Below, piece by piece: positions 27,464 through 36,587 of a DNA stretch of 64,000 nucleotides (within the stretch, counting starts at the first letter, position 1; every line of letters begins with the position of its first letter). Source of the stretch: an uncultured bacterium (GTDB lineage Bacteria; Planctomycetota; Phycisphaerae; Phycisphaerales; UBA1924); contig CAILKP010000069.1 of the NCBI GenBank assembly GCA_903834785.1, forward strand, positions 1 to 64,000, read 5' to 3'. The position numbers were made by a program, and so were the translations under genes. The notes under the pieces are model-generated. The model was not told where the DNA came from, did no database searches, and was given only the letters and a program-made list of their open reading frames with translations.

Positions 27464-29011
27464 ATGACCGGACGCACCCTGCCCCAAACCGCCTCCCTCG
27501 CCCTTGCCGCCACCCTGGCTGGCGGGCTCACCTTCGGCCTGTCCCCGCAGCCGGCTGTTGCCAAGCCTGCCAGCCCAGCCGCCCCCACCCCGGCTGCACC
27601 CGCGGCACCCGCCGCACCGGCCAAGCCCGCTGCCCCGTCCAAGTTCGCCGACCGGGCTGCACTCAAGCTGGCCGCCCCTGCCAAGTCACCAATCGTCACC
27701 GAGGCGACGCTGCAGGATGCGCTCAACACCGCCAACGGCTCCCGCAAGGTGCTGATTGTGACACTGGCCATGGGGCCACGCCAGAAAGAGGCGGCCGACA
27801 AGCTCTGGACCAGCACCCCGCTGGCCCAGTGGGCGTACAAGCACGCCTTGGTCTTCGGCGTCACGCGTCAGGAAGACCTTGATGTGCTCCAGAGCATCGA
27901 CGCGGTGCCCACAGGCACCACCAACGACCCGATCTGCTTCCTGGACAGCAAGCAGCTCCGCATCTTCGGCTCAGCGATCCCGCAGAAGGGCTCGCGCATC
28001 GCCAACCCCAAGGCCGACCCGGCGATCGGCTCGCTGCTCAAACTCCACTGGACCCTGTCCCGCAAGTGCGAGACCGATGAAGGCCTCGCCGCCGTGCACA
28101 TGAGGCCCGACCCGGCCGAGGAAGGCAAGATCCGCTCGGAGATGGCCCGCCGCATGTTCGCCTGCACCGAGCCGGGCGAGCGCGAGGTCACACCGGTTCC
28201 CCTGCCGTCCCAGTGGCTCGAACAGCTGCTGGCCGCCCGCACCCGCCTGGCCCTGCTCCGCGACAAGCCGGAAGCAGAGCGCAGCGCCGCCGACATGATC
28301 AAGGCCGAGCAGGAGATGCTCCGCCTCTACGTCTGGTCGCTGTGGCACGACGACCTCATCGGTGCCCGCCATGGCGTGCTGGCACGCGAACTGGCGGACC
28401 TGGCCCGCACCAGCGAGCTGACGCGGCTGACACTCACCCGGATGCGCGACAGCGCCCTGGCCACCCACTGGCACCGCGAAGCCGGCCTGATCACCGAGGC
28501 GATCATGCTCGGCCGCATGATCGGCGATGGCGAGGAACTCATGCGGTTCCTCGATGACTCGCTCAACGATGCCGACGTCGTCACCACCATGCCCGCCAGC
28601 GATCGCATGAAGTACGAACTCATCCTTCGTCAGGCCAACTGGTCCGTCGGCGGCGATCCGGCCAAGCTGGTTGACAGCATCATCAAGTCCGCCAGCGACA
28701 GCGCCCCCAAGAACATGAACCCGCAGGCCTGGTTCGAGGTACGGGTCACCCGCACCGCACTGCAGCGGCTCCAGCTCGGTCGCAGCGTGATCCTCTCGCG
28801 CGAGGGCAAGTTCCCCATCGACAGCCTCCGCTCCGCCGCGGCACAGCTTGCCGGCACCGAGCAGCGTCACCTGCTCCTGCCGGCCGCGATGACGGCACTG
28901 GCTGCAGGCGAGGGCGAACTGGCGGTGATCTTCCTGGATCAGGCCGCCAAGAGCGGCACGGAACCGGGCATCATCGACCCGCTCAAGGCCCTGGCGGCCA
29001 AGCTGAAGTAA
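27464..29011 (+). CDS. secreted protein of unknown function with thioredoxin-like and helical regions
   Basis: 515 residues. Signal peptide (residues about 1-33, AVA cleavage), then a low-complexity Ala/Pro/Lys linker to about residue 65. Residues about 75-190 read RKVLIVTLAMGPRQKEAADKL ... NDPICFLDSKQLRIFG, a spacing that resembles a thioredoxin-like fold but without a CxxC site. The rest (about 210-515) is alpha-helical with repeat-like periodicity and no motif I recognise. Function unknown; periplasmic or surface location is likely. It is divergent from queD and convergent with the calpain gene. Confidence 0.7.
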   Translation: MTGRTLPQTASLALAATLAGGLTFGLSPQPAVAKPASPAAPTPAAPAAPAAPAKPAAPSKFADRAALKLAAPAKSPIVTEATLQDALNTANGSRKVLIVTLAMGPRQKEAADKLWTSTPLAQWAYKHALVFGVTRQEDLDVLQSIDAVPTGTTNDPICFLDSKQLRIFGSAIPQKGSRIANPKADPAIGSLLKLHWTLSRKCETDEGLAAVHMRPDPAEEGKIRSEMARRMFACTEPGEREVTPVPLPSQWLEQLLAARTRLALLRDKPEAERSAADMIKAEQEMLRLYVWSLWHDDLIGARHGVLARELADLARTSELTRLTLTRMRDSALATHWHREAGLITEAIMLGRMIGDGEELMRFLDDSLNDADVVTTMPASDRMKYELILRQANWSVGGDPAKLVDSIIKSASDSAPKNMNPQAWFEVRVTRTALQRLQLGRSVILSREGKFPIDSLRSAAAQLAGTEQRHLLLPAAMTALAAGEGELAVIFLDQAAKSGTEPGIIDPLKALAAKLK

Positions 29012-29046
29012 GCCACCGGTCCGCACCGGCACAGGCACCGAAAACA

Positions 29047-29074
29047 CAACCCGTCCGCTATCGCGGACGGGTTG
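29047..29074 (-). terminator. terminator of the FN3-calpain gene
   Basis: A perfect 12-bp stem (caacccgtccgc / gcggacgggttg) with loop tatc. The minus-strand side is followed by TGTGTTTTCGG, so it mainly serves the leftward gene. Confidence 0.75.
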
Positions 29075-29119
29075 GTACAAGGGAACAGATTGTTCAGCCA
29101 GTCCCGGCTGCCCGCGGCC

Positions 29120-31456
29120 TTACGCCGCAGCGCGGGCACCGGCACTGAAGTTCGCCTGCATCTGGGCGAAGGTGAGCACGGCGTAGCCACCGGAGTTCTC
29201 GCTGGACGTGCCGCTGACACCCCAGGGGTTGCGGACGGTGTAGCGGGCGACGCCATTTCCATCCCGCGTCGCGCTGATGAGCGTGTAGGCGTGGCCGCCG
29301 ACAAGGTTCGCCGGACGCGACACGGTGCCGAAGGTGATCGCGTTGCGGTTGCTCAGACCGCTGCTCATGGAGTTGTAGAAGTCGGCATCGGACTGGCTGA
29401 GGCTGATGAACGATGACGACTTGCCAAAGGCGTTGTTCACCTCGCCCATCCAGCCGCCGTTGAGTGAGGCGTAGGTGTTGGCCCCGCGGCGGAAGTGAGC
29501 GAAGGCCTTCTCCATCACCTGGGCCCACATGGTGTTGTTCGCACCGGCATGAGCAAACCGCATCCCGCCGAAACCGCCGGTCGGCATCGCGTTGCTCACA
29601 CGGGTGTGCACGTTCACACCGTTGCGCTTGAACTCGACGATGTAAGTGCCGTCGCCCAGATCAACCGCGGCCTCCTGCATCACCGCAGGGTTCACGGCGG
29701 CAAAGGCAGCGATGGAAGCCAGGAAGTAGCAGTCGCCGATGGCACCCTGATTGATGTCCGTCGCACTGGGGCCGCTGCCGAACAGCGACTTGTTCACGCG
29801 AGTGGTGTTGCCCGAATCGGTGGGATTGGGCAGGGCGGCGCCGGGTGCCAGTGAGACGTTGCCGGCCAGCGCCTGGATGACGTGGTTCGTGCCCACGCCG
29901 CTGACGATGTCGGTCCGGTCCACCCAGATCGACGTGTTGGTGGCGTTGGCGGTGATGCGGCTGCTGCCGTAGGCCAGCGCCGAGATCACCGTCCGTGCGG
30001 TCACGCTCGAATCGATGGTGATGGTGTCGCCGCCGCCGCGGTCGTAGATGAACAGCCCTGAAGTCGTCACCGAACTCGTGAAGGTCTGGCCGTTGATGCT
30101 GATCGTCAGTTCACTGCCACCCTGGCTGACATTGATGATGTCGGCACCCGGGAAGCTGGTGATGACCAGCTCGCTGCCGTAGCGGCTGGCGATGGTGACG
30201 GTGCTGGTGCCCTGGGCGCGAGCGGCCGAGGCCGCGGCCGACGCGTCGCTGTTGAGCGAACCGAAGAACGCACGCACCTTGTAGTGAAAGGTCTGACCGG
30301 GCGTTGCAGACGTATCGGTGTACGCGCGGGCCGTGCTGCTAGCCACCGTCGCCAGATCCGAGTACGTCTGTCCATCAGCCGAGCGCATGATCTTGTACCC
30401 GACGCCGGCCCGGTTGGAATCCGCCCACGTCACGCTCACGTTCGGGCCGTTGGCCGCGGCGGTCACGCTGCGCGGGGTGTTCAGCAGGGTCGTCACGCTC
30501 GCCGCGGGTGACACGCCGGCGCTGACCACGCCGTTGGTTGCGAGCACGCGGTACATGTAGTTGGTGGCCGTCGCCACCGCAGTGTCCGTGTAGGTCGTGG
30601 CCGTGCGGGTCAGCGTGGCCAGAACAGTGTAGGTCCGTCCGCCGTCGGTGCTTCGCTGCACCACCGCGTTGCGGGCGTTGGCATCTATACCGCTCCAGCT
30701 CATCGAGACGCTGGTGGCCGCCGCGGTTACGTTAAACTCGCCCGGATTCGTCAGCGAGATCGAGGCGCGAATCGCGGTCGTCCAGGCCGAGGCGTTGCTA
30801 TCAGTCGTTGCCCGCAGCTGATACAGGTACGACACGCCGGTGGTGATCGTCGAGTCCGTGTAGGTAGCCGTCGTGTTGTCGTTTATCGTCGTCAGCAGCG
30901 AGTACGTGCGGCCGTCGGTCGAACGCATCACCCGGAAGCCGGTGGCGTTGGCGTCGTTGCCGCGCCAGCGGAGCTCAACAGAGCTCGAGCCGTTGATCGT
31001 CACCGCCACGGCCGAGGGGGGAACCAGCGGAGTTGTCAGCGGCACCGACATCGCCTCGCCGGTAAGACCCGAAGCCGAGTAGGAGACCACCTTATAGCGG
31101 TACCCGTTGTTGGAGGTCACCGAGGTGTCGGTGAACACCGTCGTCAGTCGCGTCGTGATCCGTGAGAGCTGGGTGTACTCGCCGTTGTTCGTAGAGCGCA
31201 GGATGTTGTACCCGGTGACGCGGGTGTCCGTGTTGGTCCAGGTCAGGCGAATGCTGTTGGGTGCGACAGTGGTCGCCACGTTGGCAGGGTTCACCAGGCC
31301 GGCACCGAGGATCGGCAGCGAGCCCGACATCAGCGAGCGTTGCTCGAGTTGTTCGAACTGGTCCGAGAGCTCAACGAAGGAGTCGATCCGGTGCTGAGCC
31401 GTGACGGGACCATGGGGACGTGACAGAATCGAGTTGCGCGAGCAGAGGGTGAGCAT
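29120..31456 (-). CDS. surface protein with four FN3 domains and a C-terminal calpain-like protease
   Basis: 778 residues. The N-terminus carries FEQLEQRSLMSG, close to the LEPR-XLL motif of planctomycete exported proteins, without a classical signal peptide. Four fibronectin type III repeats follow (about 55-145, 147-235, 237-325, 327-415), each with the W...Y core and a DGRTY-type turn. A beta-rich segment runs from 420 to 530. The C-terminal domain (about 555-778) is a calpain family (C2) cysteine protease with Cys in QGAIGDCYFLASIAA, His in GGHAYTLISA and Asn in VRNPWG. No Ca-binding EF-hands are visible. It is probably exported and cell-surface attached. Confidence 0.85.
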   Translation of the reverse strand: MLTLCSRNSILSRPHGPVTAQHRIDSFVELSDQFEQLEQRSLMSGSLPILGAGLVNPANVATTVAPNSIRLTWTNTDTRVTGYNILRSTNNGEYTQLSRITTRLTTVFTDTSVTSNNGYRYKVVSYSASGLTGEAMSVPLTTPLVPPSAVAVTINGSSSVELRWRGNDANATGFRVMRSTDGRTYSLLTTINDNTTATYTDSTITTGVSYLYQLRATTDSNASAWTTAIRASISLTNPGEFNVTAAATSVSMSWSGIDANARNAVVQRSTDGGRTYTVLATLTRTATTYTDTAVATATNYMYRVLATNGVVSAGVSPAASVTTLLNTPRSVTAAANGPNVSVTWADSNRAGVGYKIMRSADGQTYSDLATVASSTARAYTDTSATPGQTFHYKVRAFFGSLNSDASAAASAARAQGTSTVTIASRYGSELVITSFPGADIINVSQGGSELTISINGQTFTSSVTTSGLFIYDRGGGDTITIDSSVTARTVISALAYGSSRITANATNTSIWVDRTDIVSGVGTNHVIQALAGNVSLAPGAALPNPTDSGNTTRVNKSLFGSGPSATDINQGAIGDCYFLASIAAFAAVNPAVMQEAAVDLGDGTYIVEFKRNGVNVHTRVSNAMPTGGFGGMRFAHAGANNTMWAQVMEKAFAHFRRGANTYASLNGGWMGEVNNAFGKSSSFISLSQSDADFYNSMSSGLSNRNAITFGTVSRPANLVGGHAYTLISATRDGNGVARYTVRNPWGVSGTSSENSGGYAVLTFAQMQANFSAGARAAA

Positions 31457-31663
31457 GATGGGGTTCCTTGTACCATCAGCGTCAGATCCGTCCGCGGCCC
31501 GTGCAAGCAGGTTTCAGGCTCGGCACGCGGGCTTTACAGTTGTTACCGGACACCAGGCCATACCCAGCCGCTCTGTCCGGCACGATCAGCCACGGAATGC
31601 CGATAAGCCCCGTGCGACCGTGGCCGGCCCGCACCGCGATTCACCCGGGCGGGGGGAAAGCAA

Positions 31664-31692
31664 CAGGGCCGCCCCGGAACGGGACGGCCCTG
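31664..31692 (-). terminator. hairpin after the CTERM protein gene
   Basis: A near-perfect 12-bp stem (cagggccgcccc / gggacggccctg, one mismatch). The minus strand then reads TTGCTTTCC. It lies 44 bases past the stop of the gene at 31737. Confidence 0.65.
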
Positions 31693-31736
31693 CGAGTGCG
31701 TAAGTCAATAACGAAAACAGGCGTGTGCCAGCCGCC

Positions 31737-32420
31737 TCACCGAGCGCGGCGGCGGCGGAACGCAGCCACTCCGGCCAGACCCAGCACCGCGGCGGCACCC
31801 GGCGTCGGCACCGTCACCTGGGCCACAAAGTTGGCAACACCCGTCACCGGATCACCGCCGAAGCTGAACTGCGACCAGCTGCCGTTGCTAAACGTGGTGG
31901 CGTTGTTGGTGTAAAAGCCAACGCTCTGGCCGAAGGTCGATGAGCACTGGAAGCCGAAGTCCCCGGCGTACGAGTAGTTCTGCACGCCGATGGACCAGCC
32001 GATGTTGTTGAATCCGCCCAGCGTCGAAACGCCCGGCAGCGGAATCGTGACATAGAAGAAGCCCGGTGCCCCACCCTCCAGCGCGGGAAGCTGAACATTG
32101 GTCAGCGTCGTGCTGTACAGCGTGGCCGCGCTGCCGAAGACCAGACCCGAAGGGTCGCCATCGTTAAACGTGAACGTCAGATCCGTCGTGCCCGCAGCCA
32201 CGGGGCCGGAGGCCGATACGGCGAAGCCAAGAGTGATGTCCCGCAGACCCACCGCCGGACCGAAGCCCAGCCAGCCGCTATCGGCATACCGCAGCGACGA
32301 CGGGCTGTTGGCGTTAAACGGCGTGAAATAGCCGTTGTCAAAGCCCGCATTGAACACAGTCTGGGCCGATGCGGCAGAACCGGCAGCGGCAACGATCGCA
32401 ACAGCAAGCACAACTCTCAT
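31737..32420 (-). CDS. secreted protein with PEP-CTERM-like (VPTPGA) anchor
   Basis: 227 residues. Signal peptide MRVVLAVAIVAAAGSAASAQ. The body is Gly/Ser/Thr/Phe-rich and beta-like, with no enzymatic motif. The C-terminus has VPTPGAAAVLGLAGVAAF followed by RRRR, the short motif-helix-Arg-cluster pattern used by PEP-CTERM/exosortase-like sorting in Phycisphaerae. It is likely a surface or matrix protein of unknown function. It diverges from the TPR-alpha-CTD gene and has its own terminator. Confidence 0.78.
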   Translation of the reverse strand: MRVVLAVAIVAAAGSAASAQTVFNAGFDNGYFTPFNANSPSSLRYADSGWLGFGPAVGLRDITLGFAVSASGPVAAGTTDLTFTFNDGDPSGLVFGSAATLYSTTLTNVQLPALEGGAPGFFYVTIPLPGVSTLGGFNNIGWSIGVQNYSYAGDFGFQCSSTFGQSVGFYTNNATTFSNGSWSQFSFGGDPVTGVANFVAQVTVPTPGAAAVLGLAGVAAFRRRRAR

Positions 32421-32673
32421 CTCAATCTCCTTGTATATGCAGAAAACTGCTCATCCAGCACTCCGCCGGAAACCGTCATTCATAGGGTTCAAGCGTAATG
32501 CGGTGCCACCAAACGCCGGGGGAGAGCCGCATGAAAATCAAGATTACGCACAAATAGTCCTATAACTCATCGCGCCGCCCTTGCCGTTCGCTTCGACGCC
32601 CCCGCCTTGCTAAACTTCTCCCCGCGCAGCCGATTGGGGTCGGTCAGGCGGTTTACCACGGAGCAAGCAGCAC

Positions 32674-33615
32674 ATGAGCACCATTGGGCTCGGACTCGAC
32701 ACGGTTATTGGCGGGCAGGAAATCAAGCGCGACGCTGCCGTCGCCAAGCAGCACTTCGATCTGGCCATTAAGGCCGAGGGCGCCGGCAACCACGATGGCG
32801 CACTGGCCGAGCTCCGCAAGGCTGTTGCCGCGGATCCCGGTGATCAGCGTGCACTGTTCAAGCTCGCTCTCCTGCTTGACATGTCCGGCGAGGATGAGGA
32901 GGCCATCGGCTTCTACGAGCAGATCGTCGAACACCCCCCCGCGCCGATCAACGCTCTGCTCAACCTGGCGACCCTCTACGAGGACCGCGGCGAGTTCGCC
33001 AAGGCCGAGCGCTGCCTCAAGCAGGTGCTCGACACCGACGCCAACCACCCCCGCGCCCGTCTGTTCATGCTCGACGTTCAGGCCAGCAAGGGCATGATCA
33101 AGGAAGATGACGGCGAGAAGGACCGCTTCAAGCGTTCCGCCCTGCTGGACACCCCGGTCACGGACTTCGAGCTCTCCGTCCGGGCCCGCACCTGCCTCAA
33201 GAAGATGTCCATCCGCACCCTCGGCGATCTGATCAAGACCACCGAAGCCGAGTTGCTCAGCTACAAGAACTTCGGCGACAACTCCCTGGTGGAGATCAAG
33301 CAGATGCTCGCGGCCAAGGGCCTCAAGCTCGGCCAGGGCCGCGACGAGGCACACCGCGCCGTCCGCAAGCAGATGATCGACCAGTACAAGGGCACGGCTC
33401 AGGAGGGCATCCTCCAGAAGGCCGTCAGCGAGCTGAACCTCTCGGTTCGCGCCCGCAAGGCCCTGCAGCTGCTGAACATCCACACCCTCGGCGAGCTCAT
33501 CGCTCACACCGAGGCCGAACTGCTCGGCGTCAAGAACTTCGGCGCCACCTCCCTGGCCGAGGTTCGCCAGAAGCTCAACGAGTTCGGCCTGCTGCTCCGC
33601 AAGATCGACGCGTAA
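32674..33615 (+). CDS. TPR protein with two RNA polymerase alpha-CTD-like domains
   Basis: 313 residues. Residues about 20-140 are TPR repeats (HFDLAIKAEGAGNHDGALAELRKAVAADP; LLNLATLYEDRGEFAKAERCL). Two copies of an alpha-CTD-like helix-hairpin-helix domain follow. The first (about 160-225) reads VTDFELSVRARTCLKKMSIR then TLGDLIKTTEAELLSYKNFG. The second (about 250-313) has LNLSVRARKALQLLNIHT then TEAELLGVKNFGATSLAEV. Both closely follow the RNA polymerase alpha C-terminal domain, yet no alpha N-terminal domain is present. It could bind DNA or RNA polymerase partners. Relatives are annotated in planctomycetes as alpha-CTD proteins; function unknown. It ends with a strong terminator. Confidence 0.85.
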   Translation: MSTIGLGLDTVIGGQEIKRDAAVAKQHFDLAIKAEGAGNHDGALAELRKAVAADPGDQRALFKLALLLDMSGEDEEAIGFYEQIVEHPPAPINALLNLATLYEDRGEFAKAERCLKQVLDTDANHPRARLFMLDVQASKGMIKEDDGEKDRFKRSALLDTPVTDFELSVRARTCLKKMSIRTLGDLIKTTEAELLSYKNFGDNSLVEIKQMLAAKGLKLGQGRDEAHRAVRKQMIDQYKGTAQEGILQKAVSELNLSVRARKALQLLNIHTLGELIAHTEAELLGVKNFGATSLAEVRQKLNEFGLLLRKIDA

Positions 33616-33640
33616 ACCGTCGACTTCCCTTCCAACAACG

Positions 33641-33678
33641 ACAAGGCCGCCCGATCCTCGGGCGGCCTTGTTCCTTTT
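33641..33678 (+). terminator. terminator after the TPR-alpha-CTD gene
   Basis: A perfect 14-bp stem (acaaggccgcccga / tcgggcggccttgt), loop tcc, then tccttttg, 26 bases past the stop. Confidence 0.88.
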
Positions 33679-33825
33679 GTGGGAGTCTCTGATCACTTGA
33701 AGGTCGACGGTGTCGGAAGCCCTGCTCGATGAGCGAACATCCAAGACCAGCACTGACGAGGCCGTCCTCACAGATCTATGATCGAGCGAGGGACAAACCT
33801 CCCACCCAACTTGGAGAGCAAAGAG

Positions 33826-34716
33826 ATGAACGCTGTCAGGAACTTCACTGGTCTCATGATCGTCGCGGCACTGGCCGGCACCGCCTCAGCCCAGACGTCG
33901 TACACCTATCTGGCCATCGGTGACTCGGTCGGCTTCGGCATCACCAACGGTGCGAGCTACACCCAGTTTTCCAACGGTGACCGCGGCTACGTCTCACTGT
34001 TCGCCGATTACCTGACGACGCAGAACGTCGGCCTGCGGCCCACCGTCCGCAACATCTCCATCTTCGGTGATGACACCGTGACGCTGGGCAACACCTCCAA
34101 CCCCGCCCGGGTCCTGAACACCAACTACCCGCTGTTCCCGGCGGTCAGCCAGCTCGACTTCATCTCCACTCAGATCGCCCAGGCCTCCCTGGCCGGCCGG
34201 CCGGTTCAGCGGGTCACCGTTTCCATGGGTGCCAACGACCTGCTCGGCGTCGTCCAGCAGCCCGGCTTCCTGGCGCTGCCCTCGCTCCAGCAGGCCGCCC
34301 TGGTGTTTGGCGCACTGAACACGGCGCAGAACAACCTCGCCTCGCTGTACGGCTCGCTTCGTGCGCAGCTGCCGACCGCCGAGATCATCGCCGTCGGGTA
34401 CTACGACCCCTTTGCCGTGCTGCCCGGCAACCCGAACCCCGCGCTGACCGCCGGGGCCATCAACCAGCTCAACCAGATCATCCAGGCCACCAGCACCGCG
34501 TTCGGTGCCCGCTATGTCGACGTCTACTCGGCCTTCTCGGGCAACGAGGCCGTGCTGACCAACATGCTGCTGGACCAGACCACCACAGCCCCCAACGTGC
34601 ACCCCACGGATGCGGGGTACCAGGTCATCGCCAATCAGATCATCCCGACCCCGGGCGCCGGTCTGGTCATGGCCACCGGCCTGGTGGTCCTCAGCCGCCG
34701 CCGCCGCACCGCCTGA
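33826..34716 (+). CDS. secreted SGNH/GDSL hydrolase with VPTPGA-type C-terminal anchor
   Basis: 296 residues. Signal peptide MNAVRNFTGLMIVAALAGTASAQ, then the GDSL block YLAIGDSVGFG with the nucleophile Ser, block III SMGANDLLG and block V NVHPTDAGY with the catalytic Asp/His. It is a Ser esterase/lipase of the SGNH fold, substrate unknown. The C-terminus has IPTPGAGLVMATGLVVLS and RRRRTA, the same anchor type as the neighbours. ATG 33826 is preceded by TTGGAGAG; the longer frame from 33778 lacks a signal start. Confidence 0.86.
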   Translation: MNAVRNFTGLMIVAALAGTASAQTSYTYLAIGDSVGFGITNGASYTQFSNGDRGYVSLFADYLTTQNVGLRPTVRNISIFGDDTVTLGNTSNPARVLNTNYPLFPAVSQLDFISTQIAQASLAGRPVQRVTVSMGANDLLGVVQQPGFLALPSLQQAALVFGALNTAQNNLASLYGSLRAQLPTAEIIAVGYYDPFAVLPGNPNPALTAGAINQLNQIIQATSTAFGARYVDVYSAFSGNEAVLTNMLLDQTTTAPNVHPTDAGYQVIANQIIPTPGAGLVMATGLVVLSRRRRTA

Positions 34717-34751
34717 GCCCCCCTCGCCCCTTCCGAGAAGACTTGTTCACG

Positions 34752-34783
34752 CAAGGCCCCACCAACTGTGAGGCCTTGTTTTT
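34752..34783 (+). terminator. weak terminator after the GDSL gene
   Basis: A 7-bp stem (caaggcc / ggccttg) with a 13-base loop, followed by tttttgg. Confidence 0.6.
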
Positions 34784-35090
34784 GGCCGATCTCCGGGCAC
34801 CAAACGGGTTTGACGGGCAACTGGCAACGAAAAGTCCGCTCACCGGACGGATCCAGTCGCCGCTTCGGATGGCCCCTTGTCCTCGGGCTACCCCCAGCTT
34901 TTTCGGCGGGGCTCGTGCTCGCTCTCCAGTTCACTGGCCGCGGCACGATCCTGGTGTGATCTACGTCAGAGCGTCCCGGCAGCCCGCCGAGGCGACTGCT
35001 GCCTCGTGCAGATTCAGACAGATGTCGCTCTGTTGGCCGCATTGCCGGAGGGCGACATGAAGTACAACCCACACATGGCCCCTTAAGGCC
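34784..35090. other. intergenic stretch, no gene recognised
   Basis: About 300 bases between the GDSL terminator and the next ribosome site. Open frames here show no protein-like features. It should contain the promoter of the gene at 35105, whose AAGGAG ribosome site is at 35091-35096. Confidence 0.35.
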
Positions 35091-35104
35091 CAAGGAGAGA
35101 TTTG

Positions 35105-35626
35105 ATGAATCGTGATATCGCATTTGGTACCTTCGCCGTTCTGCTCACCGCTGGCTCAGCGATGGCACAGGTGTTCGCTGGCAGCACCACCGGTGACCCG
35201 GTCTGGACCCGGCCTGTCGCCGGCACGCCGCCGGTCGGCCTTTCGGGTGTCGGCACGGCCACCCCGTACGACGTTCTGGCCTTCACCGTCGACATCACCG
35301 GCTCTTACACGTTCCAGAACACGGCCGTTGCCGCTTGGGACAACTACACCTTCCTGTACCAGAACTCATTTGACTCGACGCTGCCCCTGGCCAATGTGCT
35401 GACCGGCAACGATGACAACCCCGGCATCGGCCTGTCGGGGTTTGCCAGCAACCTCACCGCTGGTACGACCTACTTCTTCGTGACCACCGGCTTCGGCAAC
35501 TCCGACTCCGGTGACTACAGCCTGTCGATCAGCGGGCAGGGTATCGCGACGATCGTTCCGGCCCCGGGCGCCGCCGCACTGCTGGGCCTTGGCGGCCTTG
35601 CGCTGACTCGCCGTCGCCGTCGCTGA
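35105..35626 (+). CDS. small secreted protein with VPAPGA-type C-terminal anchor
   Basis: 173 residues. Signal peptide MNRDIAFGTFAVLLTAGSAMAQ, then a beta-rich body with TGSYTFQNTAVAAWDNYTFLYQ and LTAGTTYFFVTTGFGNSDSG, reminiscent of pre-peptidase C-terminal-like or DVUA0089-like beta domains. The C-terminus has VPAPGAAALLGLGGLAL and RRRRR. ATG 35105 lies 8 bases after AAGGAG (35091-35096); TTG 35102 is a less likely start. Likely a cell-surface protein of unknown role. Confidence 0.78.
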   Translation: MNRDIAFGTFAVLLTAGSAMAQVFAGSTTGDPVWTRPVAGTPPVGLSGVGTATPYDVLAFTVDITGSYTFQNTAVAAWDNYTFLYQNSFDSTLPLANVLTGNDDNPGIGLSGFASNLTAGTTYFFVTTGFGNSDSGDYSLSISGQGIATIVPAPGAAALLGLGGLALTRRRRR

Positions 35627-35670
35627 GCGATCGGCTTCAAGCCGAGCAACGACTCTCAGAGAGTTTGAAC

Positions 35671-35706
35671 ACAACACCCCGGCTCCGGCTGGGGTGTTGT
35701 CTTTTG
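35671..35706 (+). terminator. terminator after the small CTERM gene
   Basis: acaacacccc pairs with ggggtgttgt around a ggctccggct loop that can pair further, followed by cttttgg. Confidence 0.75.
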
Positions 35707-36029
35707 GCATCACCCACGGCAATCGGGGTGCCCTCAGGCGGACCCGACAACGTGGCCGACTCCAAACGCGAATGACTCACTCGGCCTCCTGGTCCTCCGA
35801 CGCGGCCTCCGTGCGCCCGGAGACCCGATAACAGCCCATTCTGACGCACGTGCCCGCCGCAACAGCGGGGCCTTGTTCTTAGGTCCACTTGCCGACTCTC
35901 AGGGGCCCAGGTGCTGGCAATAGGCGGCCGCCAGGAGCGTTCATCAGTTGGTTGATTCTCCAACCAACGGCGGAGCCGTTCGTGCTCTGTCCCTCATCCT
36001 GCCCCCACCCCCAACCTCCGAGCCGATCC
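35707..36029. other. intergenic stretch before the SET-NRPS-Nudix operon
   Basis: About 320 bases with no recognisable gene. It precedes a three-gene operon and must hold its promoter. The short inverted sequence ttggttgattctccaaccaa at 35946-35965 is a perfect 8-bp inverted repeat around gatt... and could be an operator, but this is only a possibility. Confidence 0.35.
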
Positions 36030-36584
36030 GTGGTAAACGACTCCTCTATCGCATCACTTGCCGCAGCCGAACTTGACGGCATCGCCGCGCCGCGTACAGC
36101 ACGCGTTCGCGTCGTCCACACCGATGGGATGTGGCGGGTACTGGCGATGGAGCACATCGGCCATGGCGAACTCATCCTCGAAATCAAAGGCGTGCTGGTC
36201 GACCAACCATCGCGGTACACCGTCCAGATCGGCGAAGGGGTACACATCGCGCCAGCACCGGGGAGGGACGACCCCAGCCGCGGCGACGATCCGCCGTCGT
36301 ACCCCTGGCAGTTCCTGAATCACTCGTGCGATCCAAACGCAGTGATCGCGGGGACAAACCTGGTCGCTCATCGTCGCATCGACGCTGGGCAGGAGGTCAC
36401 ATTCGACTACAACACGACGGAGTACGAGATGGCGACGCCCTTTGCCTGTCAGTGCCAGGCATGCGGTGACGGTGGCAGTCTGATCGCCGGCTTCCGGTTT
36501 CTCCCAACCCCGCGGCAGCGTGAGATGTACCCTCGCCTGGCGGAGCACCTCCGCCGCAAGCTGGGCGGGTCCGGAGCGACCTGA
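36030..36584 (+). CDS. SET-domain protein (putative protein/amine lysine methyltransferase)
   Basis: About 184 residues. The SET core is clear: MEHIGHGELILEIKG at the N-terminal strand region, FLNHSCDPNAVI (residues about 95-106, the S-adenosylmethionine/pseudoknot motif NHSCxPN), AGQEVTFDYNTTEYEMATPFACQCQAC, i.e. the catalytic DYN tyrosine region followed by a post-SET CxC..C zinc site. SET enzymes methylate lysine amines using S-adenosylmethionine. The start is uncertain: GTG 36030 was chosen because the frame upstream is Pro-rich and unlike the family. Its stop is only 3 bases before the ATG of the large NRPS gene, so the two are translationally coupled. Bacterial SET genes beside an NRPS are unusual. 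Confidence 0.83.
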   Translation: MVNDSSIASLAAAELDGIAAPRTARVRVVHTDGMWRVLAMEHIGHGELILEIKGVLVDQPSRYTVQIGEGVHIAPAPGRDDPSRGDDPPSYPWQFLNHSCDPNAVIAGTNLVAHRRIDAGQEVTFDYNTTEYEMATPFACQCQACGDGGSLIAGFRFLPTPRQREMYPRLAEHLRRKLGGSGAT

Positions 36585-36587
36585 GCG

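Noticed and set aside
36030-36584. SET gene as eukaryotic contamination
   Set aside because: It is packed between bacterial genes with 3-bp spacing and similar base composition. Bacterial SET proteins are known.
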